Positions 29,321 to 37,741 are shown, counted from the stretch's first letter. The stretch is 64,000 nucleotides of DNA from Pantoea sp. GD03673 (GCF_029844725.1 NZ_JAOCKJ010000009.1:1-64000), one strand, 5' to 3'. A program made the numbers and translations. The notes: generated by a model from the sequence alone, not told the origin.

Positions 29321-29427
29321 CCTCCTCTGATTTAAGCCTTCTCCGGACTCAGGTTCGCCCCCTGAACGTTCAGGAGAAAAACGCCTGACTCCCGGCTAAT
29401 CATCACGTTATCTTGCTGGCAACCCGG

Positions 29428-29835
29428 TTACTTTGATGCCCTGGCACCACTCATGCCCGGGGACCCATCGTGGCCTCCATCACTGCCTCCACTCCCGCCC
29501 ATACCGCCTGCGCCACCTGGTCCCGCATCGCCACCATTGCGACCGTTACCCGAACCGTCGCCATTGCCGCCATTACCCCCGTTTCCTCCGTCCTGACCGC
29601 CATTACCGCCATCGCCGCCGTTTCCATTGCTGCCCGCACCTGCATTTCCTCCGTCCCCTCCGTTACCGTCCCCGCTGCCGTCTCCGCCATCGCCGCCGTC
29701 ACCGTCAGCCCATGCAGACGCGCTGACAAGACCCGTAACAACAGCAGACGTTACCGTGAAAACGGTAACGACCGGTCTGAGCAAAGCGGATGTGAAAATA
29801 ATAAAGAAAACACCTTTGCGCATAATCTGTTTCAT
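29428..29835 (-). CDS. Exported glycine/asparagine/aspartate-repeat protein A
   Basis: A 135-residue protein, last gene of a four-gene minus-strand cluster. A long N-terminal hydrophobic leader (residues 8-43, ending SASAWA before DGDGG) is probably cleaved. The mature chain is about half glycine, in GGN/GGD triplets (GGDGGNGGQDGGNGGNGGNG), with almost no hydrophobic residues and a short tail GMSGARASK. AGAGGAGAGG precedes the ATG. No enzyme motif is seen. Such chains could form polyglycine-II helices or bind calcium, but that is inference. The opposite strand gives only a proline/histidine-rich shadow frame. Confidence 0.7.
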   Translation of the reverse strand: MKQIMRKGVFFIIFTSALLRPVVTVFTVTSAVVTGLVSASAWADGDGGDGGDGSGDGNGGDGGNAGAGSNGNGGDGGNGGQDGGNGGNGGNGDGSGNGRNGGDAGPGGAGGMGGSGGSDGGHDGSPGMSGARASK

Positions 29836-29868
29836 CGGATATCGTCCTCTCCTCTTTGATCTTCAGGG

Positions 29869-30240
29869 TTACATATCACCACCGTCACCACCGTCACCAC
29901 CGTCACCACCGTCGCCGCCGTCGCCGCCTGACGAATTGTCGCCACTGCCTCCATCGCCACCGTTCCCGCCGTCAGCGCCGTTGGTGCCGCCGTTTCCACC
30001 CTTACCGCCATCAGAATTATTTCCTGTGCCGGCATCGCCGCCATTTCCGCCATTACCACCGGACGCACCCGGACCACCATCACCGCCATTGCCACCGTTT
30101 GCGATCGGGACAAATGCGGTTGCCGATCTCTGCGCGAAATGGAGGGGAGTGGCACAGGCTGCGTGTGTGAGAATCGTTAGTGCGCATACACTAAGCTTCA
30201 CTACTCTGATGCTGCGTCTACAGGGATTCAGACTGATCAT
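29869..30240 (-). CDS. Exported glycine-repeat protein B
   Basis: A 123-residue protein starting MISLNPCRRSIRVVKLSVC. The signal peptide ends near HAACA-TP. A short leader-proximal segment (TPLHFAQRSATAFVPIANGG) precedes the repeats GGNGGDGGPGASGGNGG and a C-terminal run of GGD triplets ending GGDM. The ATG at 30240 has GGAGG at 30246-30250 and overlaps the end of gene C by 23 bp, so coupling is likely. The mature N-terminal segment is shared with protein D, showing that B and D are paralogues. Function unknown. Confidence 0.7.
   Translation of the reverse strand: MISLNPCRRSIRVVKLSVCALTILTHAACATPLHFAQRSATAFVPIANGGNGGDGGPGASGGNGGNGGDAGTGNNSDGGKGGNGGTNGADGGNGGDGGSGDNSSGGDGGDGGDGGDGGDGGDM
29878..29922. 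repeat. 9-bp tandem repeat encoding GGD units
   Basis: Four perfect copies of ACCACCGTC from 29878 to 29913 followed by a variant GCCGCCGTC copy to 29922. On the coding strand each copy encodes Asp-Gly-Gly. Unit length is a multiple of three, so copy-number change would lengthen or shorten protein B without frameshift. Confidence 0.9.
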
Positions 30241-30643
30241 TACTGCCTCCGTTTCCTCCATTGCCTCCTGCTGAGTTATCCGCTGCACCGCCGTCGCCGC
30301 CATTTCCGCCATTAGCGCCCGGGCTCATATTTTTATGATGCTTGTGATGTTTATGGTGAGCCCCCGGCTCTGCTCCGGCACCATTGCCACCGTTGCCGCC
30401 ATTCCCTCCATTTGGCGCGCCATTTCCTCCGTTGCCGCCATTAAGGCAATCAGTCCCCGGAACGCCGTTTTTACCATTCTGACCATCAGGCGAATTTATT
30501 TGCCCGTCCTGGCCATTCTGGCTCTCACAGGCAGCGAGTTGCGGGGCAGCGACTGTTTGTGTATCCGCTAAAACCTGCAGGGAAAATATCCCGAGAGATA
30601 AAGAGAGCAGGGTGAATAAATGACGTTTCCTGAACATAATCAT
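30218..30643 (-). CDS. Exported glycine-repeat protein C with His/Lys cluster
   Basis: A 141-residue protein with a clear signal peptide (FRKRHLFTLLSLSLGIFSLQVLA before DTQT). The mature part has two cysteines (AACESQNGQDGQ and GTDCLNGG), NGQNGKNG and GGNGGNGA repeats, a basic histidine-rich block HHKHHKHHK, and further GGNGGDGG repeats before an acidic end NDQSESL. The cysteines may pair, and the His block could bind metal (inference). AGAGG precedes the ATG. It overlaps gene B by 23 bp and follows gene D by 66 bp. Confidence 0.7.
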   Translation of the reverse strand: MIMFRKRHLFTLLSLSLGIFSLQVLADTQTVAAPQLAACESQNGQDGQINSPDGQNGKNGVPGTDCLNGGNGGNGAPNGGNGGNGGNGAGAEPGAHHKHHKHHKNMSPGANGGNGGDGGAADNSAGGNGGNGGSNDQSESL

Positions 30644-30709
30644 TTCAACCTCTTAATGAGTAGCTGCCACACTATGTGGCAGCCGTAGCAGGATGTTCCG
30701 ATCGGTTAA

Positions 30710-31042
30710 TTAAGCACCGCCGCCATCACCCCCATCACCGCCACCGTTTCCGTCCCCGGAGCCATTACCGTCTCCTGAGCCATTTCCTGTTCCGTTATCA
30801 TTACCGCTCCCGTTGCCATTACCGCTGCCACTGTTATTACCCCCGTCACCCCCATCACCTCCCGGGGAGTTGGCACCGGAACCGCCATTACCCCCATCAC
30901 CACCATTGGCATCACCGATTAAGACGAAGGACTGTGCGGAATGAGATGCAACGGGCAAACTGTGCAGAGGCGCGGCGACAGATAGACGGGCTGTCGCAAC
31001 CAGTAAAAAGCTTAAAGCAAGCGTGATTTTATTAAGTCTCAT
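30710..31042 (-). CDS. Exported glycine-repeat protein D
   Basis: A 110-residue protein, first of the cluster. A signal peptide (LNKITLALSFLLVATARLSVAA, partly overlapping the cleavage site SVA-AP) is followed by APLHSLPVASHSAQSFVLIGDANGG and then repeats of GGDGGNGG and GSGNGNGSGND type, ending GGDGGGA. The segment PLH...SA..FV.I..ANGG is also in protein B. AAGGATGG lies before the ATG. The upstream 31043-31400 AT-rich stretch probably holds the promoter for all four genes. Confidence 0.7.
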   Translation of the reverse strand: MRLNKITLALSFLLVATARLSVAAPLHSLPVASHSAQSFVLIGDANGGDGGNGGSGANSPGGDGGDGGNNSGSGNGNGSGNDNGTGNGSGDGNGSGDGNGGGDGGDGGGA

Positions 31043-31815
31043 AATCCATCCTTAACGTAATAAATACATGAGAGAAAAACACATTGCTGATAAACCCGCA
31101 TAGGGGGCTGCTTCAGTTAATTAAAAAAGCCTGTAAAAGGAAAGTAAGACAGGTGTAATGAGAAGTATCTGTGGATGAGCTGATATGTGTAAAAACGAAA
31201 AAGATTTGATGGATTATAAACGCCTGTTTCTGGCCGGGGCTGATGAATCAGCTCTGCTCATAAAGTGAGAAGCACGTCACAGTCACATAGTTTACAGCCT
31301 GAAACGCATTACATTTTTATTAATGCATCACCTTTCTGTTTAACAGCAGTGTGAGGTTTTTATTAAAAAAGGCATTTCTGAAAATAAATCTGTCTGTTAT
31401 TCCGGAAATTAAAATCCCATAAAAATAAATATGATTATCTGAACCAGATGAGGTGCAGTAATCAGCAAGGGTATCGGCTGGAAAACGCTAACTCTCCCAC
31501 GTTAAATCTGGTGATTCTGTCTGGCGCAATGAGCCCGGAATTCGCTCTTTTTTCGTTTGTCAGGTTCCGGACGGACGGCGTTATCTGTTGCTGCAGGCAG
31601 GGGGTTTGGTGCCTCTGGTTTTGCTGTTATAGCGTTAGCAGGCTTTCACACCATACTGGCTCTGCGCCCATCATTTTATACAGGACCTGACGTTGCAGTC
31701 GCTTGCTCTCTTTGAGGGCTGACGTTGACGATGTTTCCCCCCAACCCTCCATTAACCCGCCGCCCCTCCGATCCCGTCCTACACTGAATTATTCTCCCCA
31801 AATCAGGAGCAGCGG
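31043..31815. other. AT-rich gene-free region upstream of the glycine-repeat cluster
   Basis: About 770 bp. The part at 31050-31440 is clearly more AT-rich than its neighbours and probably carries the promoter of the glycine-repeat genes reading leftward. A plus-strand 80-codon frame at 31448-31690 has no ribosome-binding site and an odd Cys/Trp-rich sequence, and I do not treat it as a gene. A weak hairpin with a T run (GAGC...GCTCTTTTTT) lies near 31532-31554. Confidence 0.6.
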
Positions 31816-32727
31816 ATGATCCAGAAGCATCGACGAAAACAGGCAGCGATTGTGGCAGGCGTGGGATTAGGTGTGGCAGCGACGCTTTGGGGCATGAAAC
31901 GCTGGCAGCAACTGAAGCAGACGCCGCCGGTGTCGCCGCGCAGTCATCACGCCGGGCTGGCGGGTTACTTCCAGCAGGTGGGCGACTGGCGCATGTTTAC
32001 CCGCGTCACGCCCAATGAAGATCGGGGATTGCCGGTGGTGCTGGTTCACGGTCTGGTGATGTCGGGCCGGGCGATGGAGCCGCTGGCGCTGGCGCTGGGG
32101 CGCGACTATCACGTGCTGGTGCCGGATCTGCCCGGTTTTGGTGCCAGTGCGCTGCCTGCGTCTGCGCCGATCATGTCTGTGGATGAGCAGGCTGATGCGC
32201 TCTGGCTCTGGCTGCAGCATAACGGATTCCAGCGTGCCATCTGGGTAGGTAACTCGTTTGGTTGTCAGATTCTGGCGGCGCTGGCGGTGAGATATCCGCA
32301 GGCGGTGGCGGGACTGGTGCTGCAGGGGCCGACAGTTGATCGTCATGCGCGCAGCCTGCCGCGTCAGCTGTGGCGCAGCTGGCGTAACGGGCAGCTGGAA
32401 AAGCGTCGGCCACCGGGGCCGCTGGCCCGCATCGACTACGCCAAAGCGGGTCTGTGGCGCGCCTTTGGTACGATGCGTGCCATGATGCGTGACCGCATCG
32501 AACATCGTCTGACTTACATTACCGCACCGACGCTGCTGCTGCGCGGTTCCCGCGATCCCATCTGTCGGGCGCGCTGGCTGGGTGAGCTGGCTGCCCTGAT
32601 GCCGCACAGCGAAACGCTGACCCTGCGCGACGGCACCCACACGCTGCACTACGTCTATCCGTGGAGTTTCTGCAACGCCATTCGCCCCTTCCTGGCGCGT
32701 ATTCAGCAGGAGAATCAGCATGAGTAA
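31816..32727 (+). CDS. Membrane-anchored alpha/beta hydrolase
   Basis: A 303-residue alpha/beta hydrolase behind an N-terminal membrane anchor (about residues 10-27, AAIVAGVGLGVAATLW). Fold landmarks are LVHGLVMSG (oxyanion region), the nucleophile elbow GNSFG with Ser147, an acid in RGSRDPI (Asp247), and His275 or His278 in DGTHTLHYVYP. The substrate is unknown; C-C bond hydrolases and esterases look like this. CAGGAGCAG precedes the ATG. Its last 8 bases overlap the start of the next gene, so the two are one translational unit. Confidence 0.85.
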   Translation: MIQKHRRKQAAIVAGVGLGVAATLWGMKRWQQLKQTPPVSPRSHHAGLAGYFQQVGDWRMFTRVTPNEDRGLPVVLVHGLVMSGRAMEPLALALGRDYHVLVPDLPGFGASALPASAPIMSVDEQADALWLWLQHNGFQRAIWVGNSFGCQILAALAVRYPQAVAGLVLQGPTVDRHARSLPRQLWRSWRNGQLEKRRPPGPLARIDYAKAGLWRAFGTMRAMMRDRIEHRLTYITAPTLLLRGSRDPICRARWLGELAALMPHSETLTLRDGTHTLHYVYPWSFCNAIRPFLARIQQENQHE

Positions 32728-34111
32728 ACCGCCCAAGGGCATCGCCCGTTTTGACTCTGCCGCCGCCATGCTGCTGGCGCTGGCCAATGCGCTTCACGAT
32801 CGTCCCTTTGCCAGTCCGAGCCAGTCACCGACGCTTGACCGCCTGCTGCCCTCGCTGAACCGTCTGCCCACCGGGCTGCGTGAATGGGGTTATGCGCTGG
32901 GCGGGATGGCAGAAGGCATCAGCCTGCGTCAGGCGGGCGAGCTGGATGTGGAAGGCATCGCTGAATGGATGGTCAGTGAGTACCCGCAGCAGGAATATCC
33001 GGCGGCGTTTATCGGCTCGTCAAACGGTGCGCTGGTGCATCTGGCGTCGGCGATGGGCGTGCCCTGGCTGCCGCAGACCTTTCTCTGCCCGGTGCGGGCG
33101 ACCCACAGCGATCCTGATGATGCGATGGCGAGCTTTGAGCAGGGCAAAGAGATCGCTGCCGCACTGCTGGCCGCCTGGCCCAGGCTGGCGGTTCACCACA
33201 TGCATGACCCGAATCAGGATCGGCTGATGCTCGACCAGATGCGCTATTTCCGGCTGAAACTGCGCGAACTGCCGCTGGCCTTTAATGAATTCCTGATGGG
33301 CAGTCTGCCCGCCGGATCAACGTTGTTTATCAACCACTGCACCCGCCAGTGGCCGGTAACACGCACCAGCGATCGCTCATTCTTTCAGTTTGGCGCGCTG
33401 GGTGGCGCAACTGAAAAAGAGTATCTACAGGGAGGCCCGAGGGTAGCGGAATATCTGGCACGTTACGGCATTGACCGGGAACGCTGGACGCCGCCTGAGA
33501 TTACCGACCACGTGCCGGAAGCGGAGTGGGGCCTCGATGGCTACCTGATCTCACCCCTGAAAAAGCTGGCAGAGGCTCAGAGCCTGAAGCTGATGGAGAT
33601 TCGTTACGAAGACCCGGAAGCGATGAGTTACGTGGTGGCCGAAATTTACCGCGACTGGTATCTGGCGGCAGGCATCTTACCGACCCGGCTGACGGTGGAC
33701 AGTTTCCTGCTGATGGATCCCTGGTGTACCCAGCAGCAGCAGGCGATTCCGTTCTGGCTGGTGTTCTGCACCGAACCGTCCGCAACAGCACTGCAACGCT
33801 TCCTGGAAAAACAGCCGCCGTTCCGCAACATCGACATGATGCTCTTTTCTCACGGCACAGACAGTATCGGGCTGGCAGAAATTGATCGCTGGCGGGCGCT
33901 GTTATCCCATGCGCGTGATGAGGGCGTATTGATTGGCGTGGATGAAGAGCGCTTCCCGCGTGATTTCGCAACGTTTGCCCGCTTCGACTCGGCGCTGCGT
34001 GAACGGGCACCGCTGTTGCCACCCCCACCGCCACTCAGTACCGTGAAGGTGATGGAGGGGATTAAGCGTTACGGTGCGAAATATGGCGTCACCCTGACGG
34101 CGCTGACGTAG
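32720..34111 (+). CDS. Conserved-looking protein of unknown function (463 residues)
   Basis: I do not recognise a named family. The 463-residue protein is soluble, with no signal or membrane segment. It contains FIGSSNGALVHLASAMGVPW around residues 97-116, a GxSxG-type elbow with Ser101 that suggests a degenerate or separate hydrolase-like fold, and a proline run (LLPPPPPLSTV) near the C-terminus. Translation overlaps the preceding alpha/beta hydrolase by 8 bp, which points to a shared pathway, perhaps processing of a secondary metabolite or lipid (inference). Codon usage resembles the neighbours, so recent transfer is not obvious. Confidence 0.8.
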   Translation: MSKPPKGIARFDSAAAMLLALANALHDRPFASPSQSPTLDRLLPSLNRLPTGLREWGYALGGMAEGISLRQAGELDVEGIAEWMVSEYPQQEYPAAFIGSSNGALVHLASAMGVPWLPQTFLCPVRATHSDPDDAMASFEQGKEIAAALLAAWPRLAVHHMHDPNQDRLMLDQMRYFRLKLRELPLAFNEFLMGSLPAGSTLFINHCTRQWPVTRTSDRSFFQFGALGGATEKEYLQGGPRVAEYLARYGIDRERWTPPEITDHVPEAEWGLDGYLISPLKKLAEAQSLKLMEIRYEDPEAMSYVVAEIYRDWYLAAGILPTRLTVDSFLLMDPWCTQQQQAIPFWLVFCTEPSATALQRFLEKQPPFRNIDMMLFSHGTDSIGLAEIDRWRALLSHARDEGVLIGVDEERFPRDFATFARFDSALRERAPLLPPPPPLSTVKVMEGIKRYGAKYGVTLTALT

Positions 34112-34132
34112 TCGCCGCGCCGTCAGCGGGAA

Positions 34133-35485
34133 TTATTCGCCGTCGGTAATCGGCTGGCGTACCAGCAGCAGGTAAGCAAGTGCGCCCACCAGCGTTACGC
34201 AGGCACAAATCATCAGCGCCAGGCTGAATGATTGGGTGGTGTCGAGCACCCAGCCGGTGATGACGGGCGCGAACGAGGCGAAGATAAAGCTGGCGAAGTT
34301 CTGGATGCTGCCGACCGAGGCGGTCATGCGGGCGGTGACGTTGGCGTGGATCAGCCCCCAGCATGACGTTCCGGCAAAGTGGATACAGAACAGCGCCATC
34401 CCGATCAGCGTCACGGCGCTGGTGGTGTCGGTTGCGCGGGTCACCACGGCGGTAAACCCGGCGGACAGCAGCATCCCGCTGACGATGCAGACTTTACGGG
34501 TTTTCACCGCATTAAAGCCGCGACGCACCAGCGAGTCAACCACATAGCCATTCAGCAGCATACCTGCCGCACCAAACAGGAACGGAATCGCCGCCAGCAG
34601 ACCGGTACTTTTCAGATCGAGGTGATAAGTGGACTGCAGATAGCCCGGCAGCCAGGCGATATAGAGCCACGCCGTGTAGTTAATGCCGCTAAAGCCAATC
34701 ATCATGCCCCACATGGTGCGCTGCTTAAACAGGCCGCGCCACTCTCTGAAGCTGATCGGCTCTTTACGCGACGCCACACTGCCCGCCTGCAGATAGTGGA
34801 TCTCTTCGGCGCTCAGGGTGTTGTTGTCGCGGTCGCGATAAATCATATACCAGCCGATCGCGAGGAACATGCCGAGGATACCGATGGTGACAAACATGCC
34901 ACGCCAGCCCATCACCAGCATCATCGCCGCCAGAATCGGCGGTGCCACCGACAGCCCAATCATCGACGCGGCGTTGAACATGCCCATCGGCATACCGCGA
35001 TCTTTAATGTTGAACCAGTCATTGATCACTTTCACGCCACAGGGGTTCATCGGCGCTTCGCCAATACCGAGGCCGATGCGCACCAGCACGAACTGGGTGA
35101 AGTTATGCACCAGACCCGAAGCCGCCTGGAACAGCGACCAGATGAACATGCCGATACCGAGCATAATGCGCGGGCCTTTACGGTCCAGCAGCGCACCGCA
35201 CGGCAGCTGCGCCAGGCCATACGCCAATGAAAAGGCGGAGAGCAGCACGCCGATTTCGGTCGCGCTCAGCCCCATCTCGTCGCGGATGGTCATATTGGCT
35301 ACCGACAGCGAGCTGCGATCCAGATAGTTGATGATGGCCGCAAACAGCAACAGCAGCATGGCCGTGATCTGCACTTTGCGGATGCGCGGTGAACGCACCA
35401 CGTCGCTGCGCATCGGCACGAAATCCTGGTCTGATGTCGTGTCGCCAGTCGCACTGTCGCGGCCGGTTACTGAGGTCTTTTCCAT
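34133..35485 (-). CDS. lgoT: L-galactonate transporter LgoT (MFS)
   Basis: A 450-residue major-facilitator transporter of the anion:cation symporter group, which imports hexonates/hexuronates. The segment VPMRSDVVRSPRIRKVQITAM followed by LLLLFAAIINYLDRSSLSVAN is almost the same as in E. coli LgoT (YjjL). The start MEKTSV at 35485 with GGGAGAG upstream fits E. coli, although the frame is open further up. It lies downstream of lgoR, and L-galactonate import with lgoD completes the pathway entry. Confidence 0.9.
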   Translation of the reverse strand: MEKTSVTGRDSATGDTTSDQDFVPMRSDVVRSPRIRKVQITAMLLLLFAAIINYLDRSSLSVANMTIRDEMGLSATEIGVLLSAFSLAYGLAQLPCGALLDRKGPRIMLGIGMFIWSLFQAASGLVHNFTQFVLVRIGLGIGEAPMNPCGVKVINDWFNIKDRGMPMGMFNAASMIGLSVAPPILAAMMLVMGWRGMFVTIGILGMFLAIGWYMIYRDRDNNTLSAEEIHYLQAGSVASRKEPISFREWRGLFKQRTMWGMMIGFSGINYTAWLYIAWLPGYLQSTYHLDLKSTGLLAAIPFLFGAAGMLLNGYVVDSLVRRGFNAVKTRKVCIVSGMLLSAGFTAVVTRATDTTSAVTLIGMALFCIHFAGTSCWGLIHANVTARMTASVGSIQNFASFIFASFAPVITGWVLDTTQSFSLALMICACVTLVGALAYLLLVRQPITDGE

Positions 35486-35655
35486 TGCACTCTCCCGAAA
35501 CTGGGTACTTATCGTTATGGTGAGAAGGGGTTTGCGCGCAGCGGCAAAAGGCCACCGTGACGTTACCGTCGAGACTAAGAGCAAAGGGAAAAGGATGTTG
35601 CAAAGATGTTTCTGAATCGTGCGGGAGCTAATGCTTTGTGGTTTTTAATCGGTTT
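35486..35655 (-). promoter_or_regulatory. lgoT upstream region with repeated decamer
   Basis: The lgoR-lgoT gap ends with two copies of GGTTTTTAAT at 35640-35649 and 35651-35660 (the second runs into the lgoR stop codon). The same decamer occurs on the other strand at 36581-36590 just upstream of lgoR, within the near-palindrome GTTTTTTATGCATTAAAAAC. Recurrence only around these genes makes it a candidate LgoR operator half-site. Confidence 0.45.
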
Positions 35656-36558
35656 TTAATTGTACTGGCCGATGGAGCGCACCATCGAGGTTTTGGCGGT
35701 CGCCAGATGGTTATGCAAGGCACAGAGCGCGTCGACATCCTGATGGCTAATCAGCGCGGTCAGAATCGCCATATGCTCCTCCAGCGCCACGATATTTCGC
35801 TGTTTTAGATCGCTTTCATCCCACTGATAATGCGAATGAAAGATCACCGAGATAATCTCCAGCGACTGATTGAAAAACGGGTTGTTTGCGGCGGATAGAA
35901 TCAGCGAATGCATCTCGCGGTCCAGCGCGGCAAAGTGGCGATAGTTGCTGGCGATGGTATCGCGCATCGATCGGTGTCGATCCAGCAGATCCCGCGCCTG
36001 CACCCAGCGCTCATCGCTGGCGGGCAAATTCAGGAAGCGGCTCAGGGCATGGGTTTCCAGCATCTCGCGCAGTTCGAACAGCTTCCCGGCGTAATCCTGA
36101 GTGAATTTTTTCATGCGCCACTGGCCCCGTTTCACCGGTTCCAGCAGGTCATAGCGCATAAAGCGCAGCAGGAACTCGCGCACCACCACCGGACTGACCC
36201 TGGCCTGCTGTGCCAGTTGCAGCTCGCTGAACACATCACCGGGCACCAGCTGCCGCTGATTAATCATATTAAAAAACAGCTGCTCAAAGTGGCTGGCCTG
36301 CTGCTCAATGGGCGGCGTCAGGGCGCTAAAACTGTCCTCTTCACGGGGTTCGCGCACGATAACGTAAGTCTGATCGACTTTGTCGAGCACGCCGCACTGA
36401 TGCAGATAGTGCAGGGTATGACGCACCGTCGTGCGGCTGATATTGAACATCTCTGCCAGTGCCGCCTGCGGTGGCAGAGGTGAACGAATATGGCGCTGCG
36501 CAATACTCTCCAGCATCTGGTTGATGACGTTCTGACGCAAATTCTGGCTGCGGCTCAT
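35656..36558 (-). CDS. lgoR: GntR/FadR-type regulator LgoR
   Basis: A 300-residue GntR-family regulator of the FCD (FadR) group: winged helix-turn-helix at about 15-75 (PPQAALAEMFNISRTTVRHTLHYL, partly quoted) then an all-helical effector domain from about 110. Resembles E. coli LgoR (YjjM), a regulator of L-galactonate genes. ATG at 36558 with CAGGAGAG upstream is chosen over in-frame starts further up. It is divergent from lgoD and upstream of lgoT. Confidence 0.85.
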   Translation of the reverse strand: MSRSQNLRQNVINQMLESIAQRHIRSPLPPQAALAEMFNISRTTVRHTLHYLHQCGVLDKVDQTYVIVREPREEDSFSALTPPIEQQASHFEQLFFNMINQRQLVPGDVFSELQLAQQARVSPVVVREFLLRFMRYDLLEPVKRGQWRMKKFTQDYAGKLFELREMLETHALSRFLNLPASDERWVQARDLLDRHRSMRDTIASNYRHFAALDREMHSLILSAANNPFFNQSLEIISVIFHSHYQWDESDLKQRNIVALEEHMAILTALISHQDVDALCALHNHLATAKTSMVRSIGQYN

Positions 36559-36695
36559 CTCGCTCTCCTGTTTTTTATGCATTAAAAACCATTCAAAGCC
36601 CAAAAAAATCGCCGTGCTTCACAGTTCCCGCAAACGAACGCCGCGCTGCGGGCAGGATTCGCCATAACTGCCTGCAGGACAACCGGAGAATCACC

Positions 36696-37724
36696 ATGAT
36701 AACAATGAAAGCACTGGTCATCGCTGAACCACGTAAGATGGTCTGGGCCACCCGCAGTACACCCGTGCCTGCCGCTGGCGAGGCGCTGATTAAAATCCTC
36801 ACCGCCGGGATCTGCGGCACTGACATCCACGCCTGGTCCGGCAATCAGCCATTCTTCAGCTATCCCCGCGTGCTGGGCCATGAAATCTGTGCGGAAGTGG
36901 TGGCGCTGGGCAGTGGCGCACAAGGTTTTCAGCCGGGCCAGCGGGTAGCGTTAATGCCCTACATCTCCTGTCTGCGCTGCGACGCCTGCCAGAGCGGCAA
37001 GACCAACTGCTGTGAGCAGATCTCGGTGATTGGCGTGCATCAGGATGGCGGCTTCTGCGATTACCTGAGCGTGCCGGTCAGCACGCTGCTGGCGGTGGAT
37101 GAGGTGGCACCGGAAGCGGCCGCGCTGATTGAGCCGTTTGCCATCAGCGCCCATGCGGTGCGGCGTGCCGGGATTGTAGCGGATGAGCAGGTGCTGGTGG
37201 TGGGTGCCGGACCCATTGGTCTGGGCGTTGCGGCTATTGCGGCCGCCAGCGGTGCGCAGGTGGTGGTGGCGGATACCAGCGAATTTCGCCGTCAGCATGT
37301 TGCTGACCAGCTTGGGCTGGCGGCACTGAATCCGGCTGATGCGGCGTTTCACAGCGCACTGCGCGAGCAGTTTGGCGGCCGTCTGGCGCTGAAAGTGATC
37401 GACGCCACCGGCAGCCCGGCGGCGATGAACAATGCGGTTAACCTGATGCGGCACGGCGGCACGATCGTCTATGTCGGCCTGCACAAAGGCGATCTGGTCA
37501 TCCCCGACAGTGAATTCCACAAAAAAGAGACCACGCTGATGGGCAGTCGCAACGCCACCCGCGAAGATTTCGACCGGGTGCGTGCGCTGATGGCCAGCGG
37601 CCAGCTGCGTGCCGACATGATGCTGAATCACCATCTGGCCTTTTCTACGCTGGATGAAACCTTCGAATCGCAAATCATCAACAACCGCGAACTGATCAAA
37701 GGCGTGATTCACTTCGACCGATAA
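36696..37724 (+). CDS. lgoD: L-galactonate 5-dehydrogenase LgoD
   Basis: A 342-residue zinc-dependent medium-chain dehydrogenase oxidising L-galactonate to D-tagaturonate, which then enters the hexuronate pathway. Catalytic-zinc ligands are Cys40 (GICGTDIHAW), His62 and Glu63 (GHEIC); structural zinc is held by Cys92, 95, 98 and 106. The Rossmann motif is VVGAGPIGLGVAAI. Stretches such as GNQPFFSYPRVLGHEIC and CCEQISVIGVHQDGGF are nearly identical to E. coli LgoD (YjjN). The GGAG at about 36685 supports ATG 36696. Confidence 0.93.
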   Translation: MITMKALVIAEPRKMVWATRSTPVPAAGEALIKILTAGICGTDIHAWSGNQPFFSYPRVLGHEICAEVVALGSGAQGFQPGQRVALMPYISCLRCDACQSGKTNCCEQISVIGVHQDGGFCDYLSVPVSTLLAVDEVAPEAAALIEPFAISAHAVRRAGIVADEQVLVVGAGPIGLGVAAIAAASGAQVVVADTSEFRRQHVADQLGLAALNPADAAFHSALREQFGGRLALKVIDATGSPAAMNNAVNLMRHGGTIVYVGLHKGDLVIPDSEFHKKETTLMGSRNATREDFDRVRALMASGQLRADMMLNHHLAFSTLDETFESQIINNRELIKGVIHFDR

Positions 37725-37741
37725 CGCGGCCAGCCAGCGCT

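Noticed and set aside
29627..30274. Plus-strand proline-rich frame across the glycine-repeat genes
   Set aside because: It is the antisense of GGN/GGD codons. Signal peptides and ribosome-binding sites are found only on the minus strand.
29428..31042. RTX toxin-type calcium repeats
   Set aside because: Repeats are GGN/GGD triplets without the nonapeptide GGxGxDxUx spacing, and no type I secretion genes are present.
31448..31690. 80-codon frame upstream of the hydrolase gene
   Set aside because: No ribosome-binding site, Cys/Trp-rich ending, no family resemblance.
34379..35230. A 283-codon plus-strand frame inside lgoT
   Set aside because: His/Arg/Gln-rich antisense shadow of a strongly conserved transporter gene.
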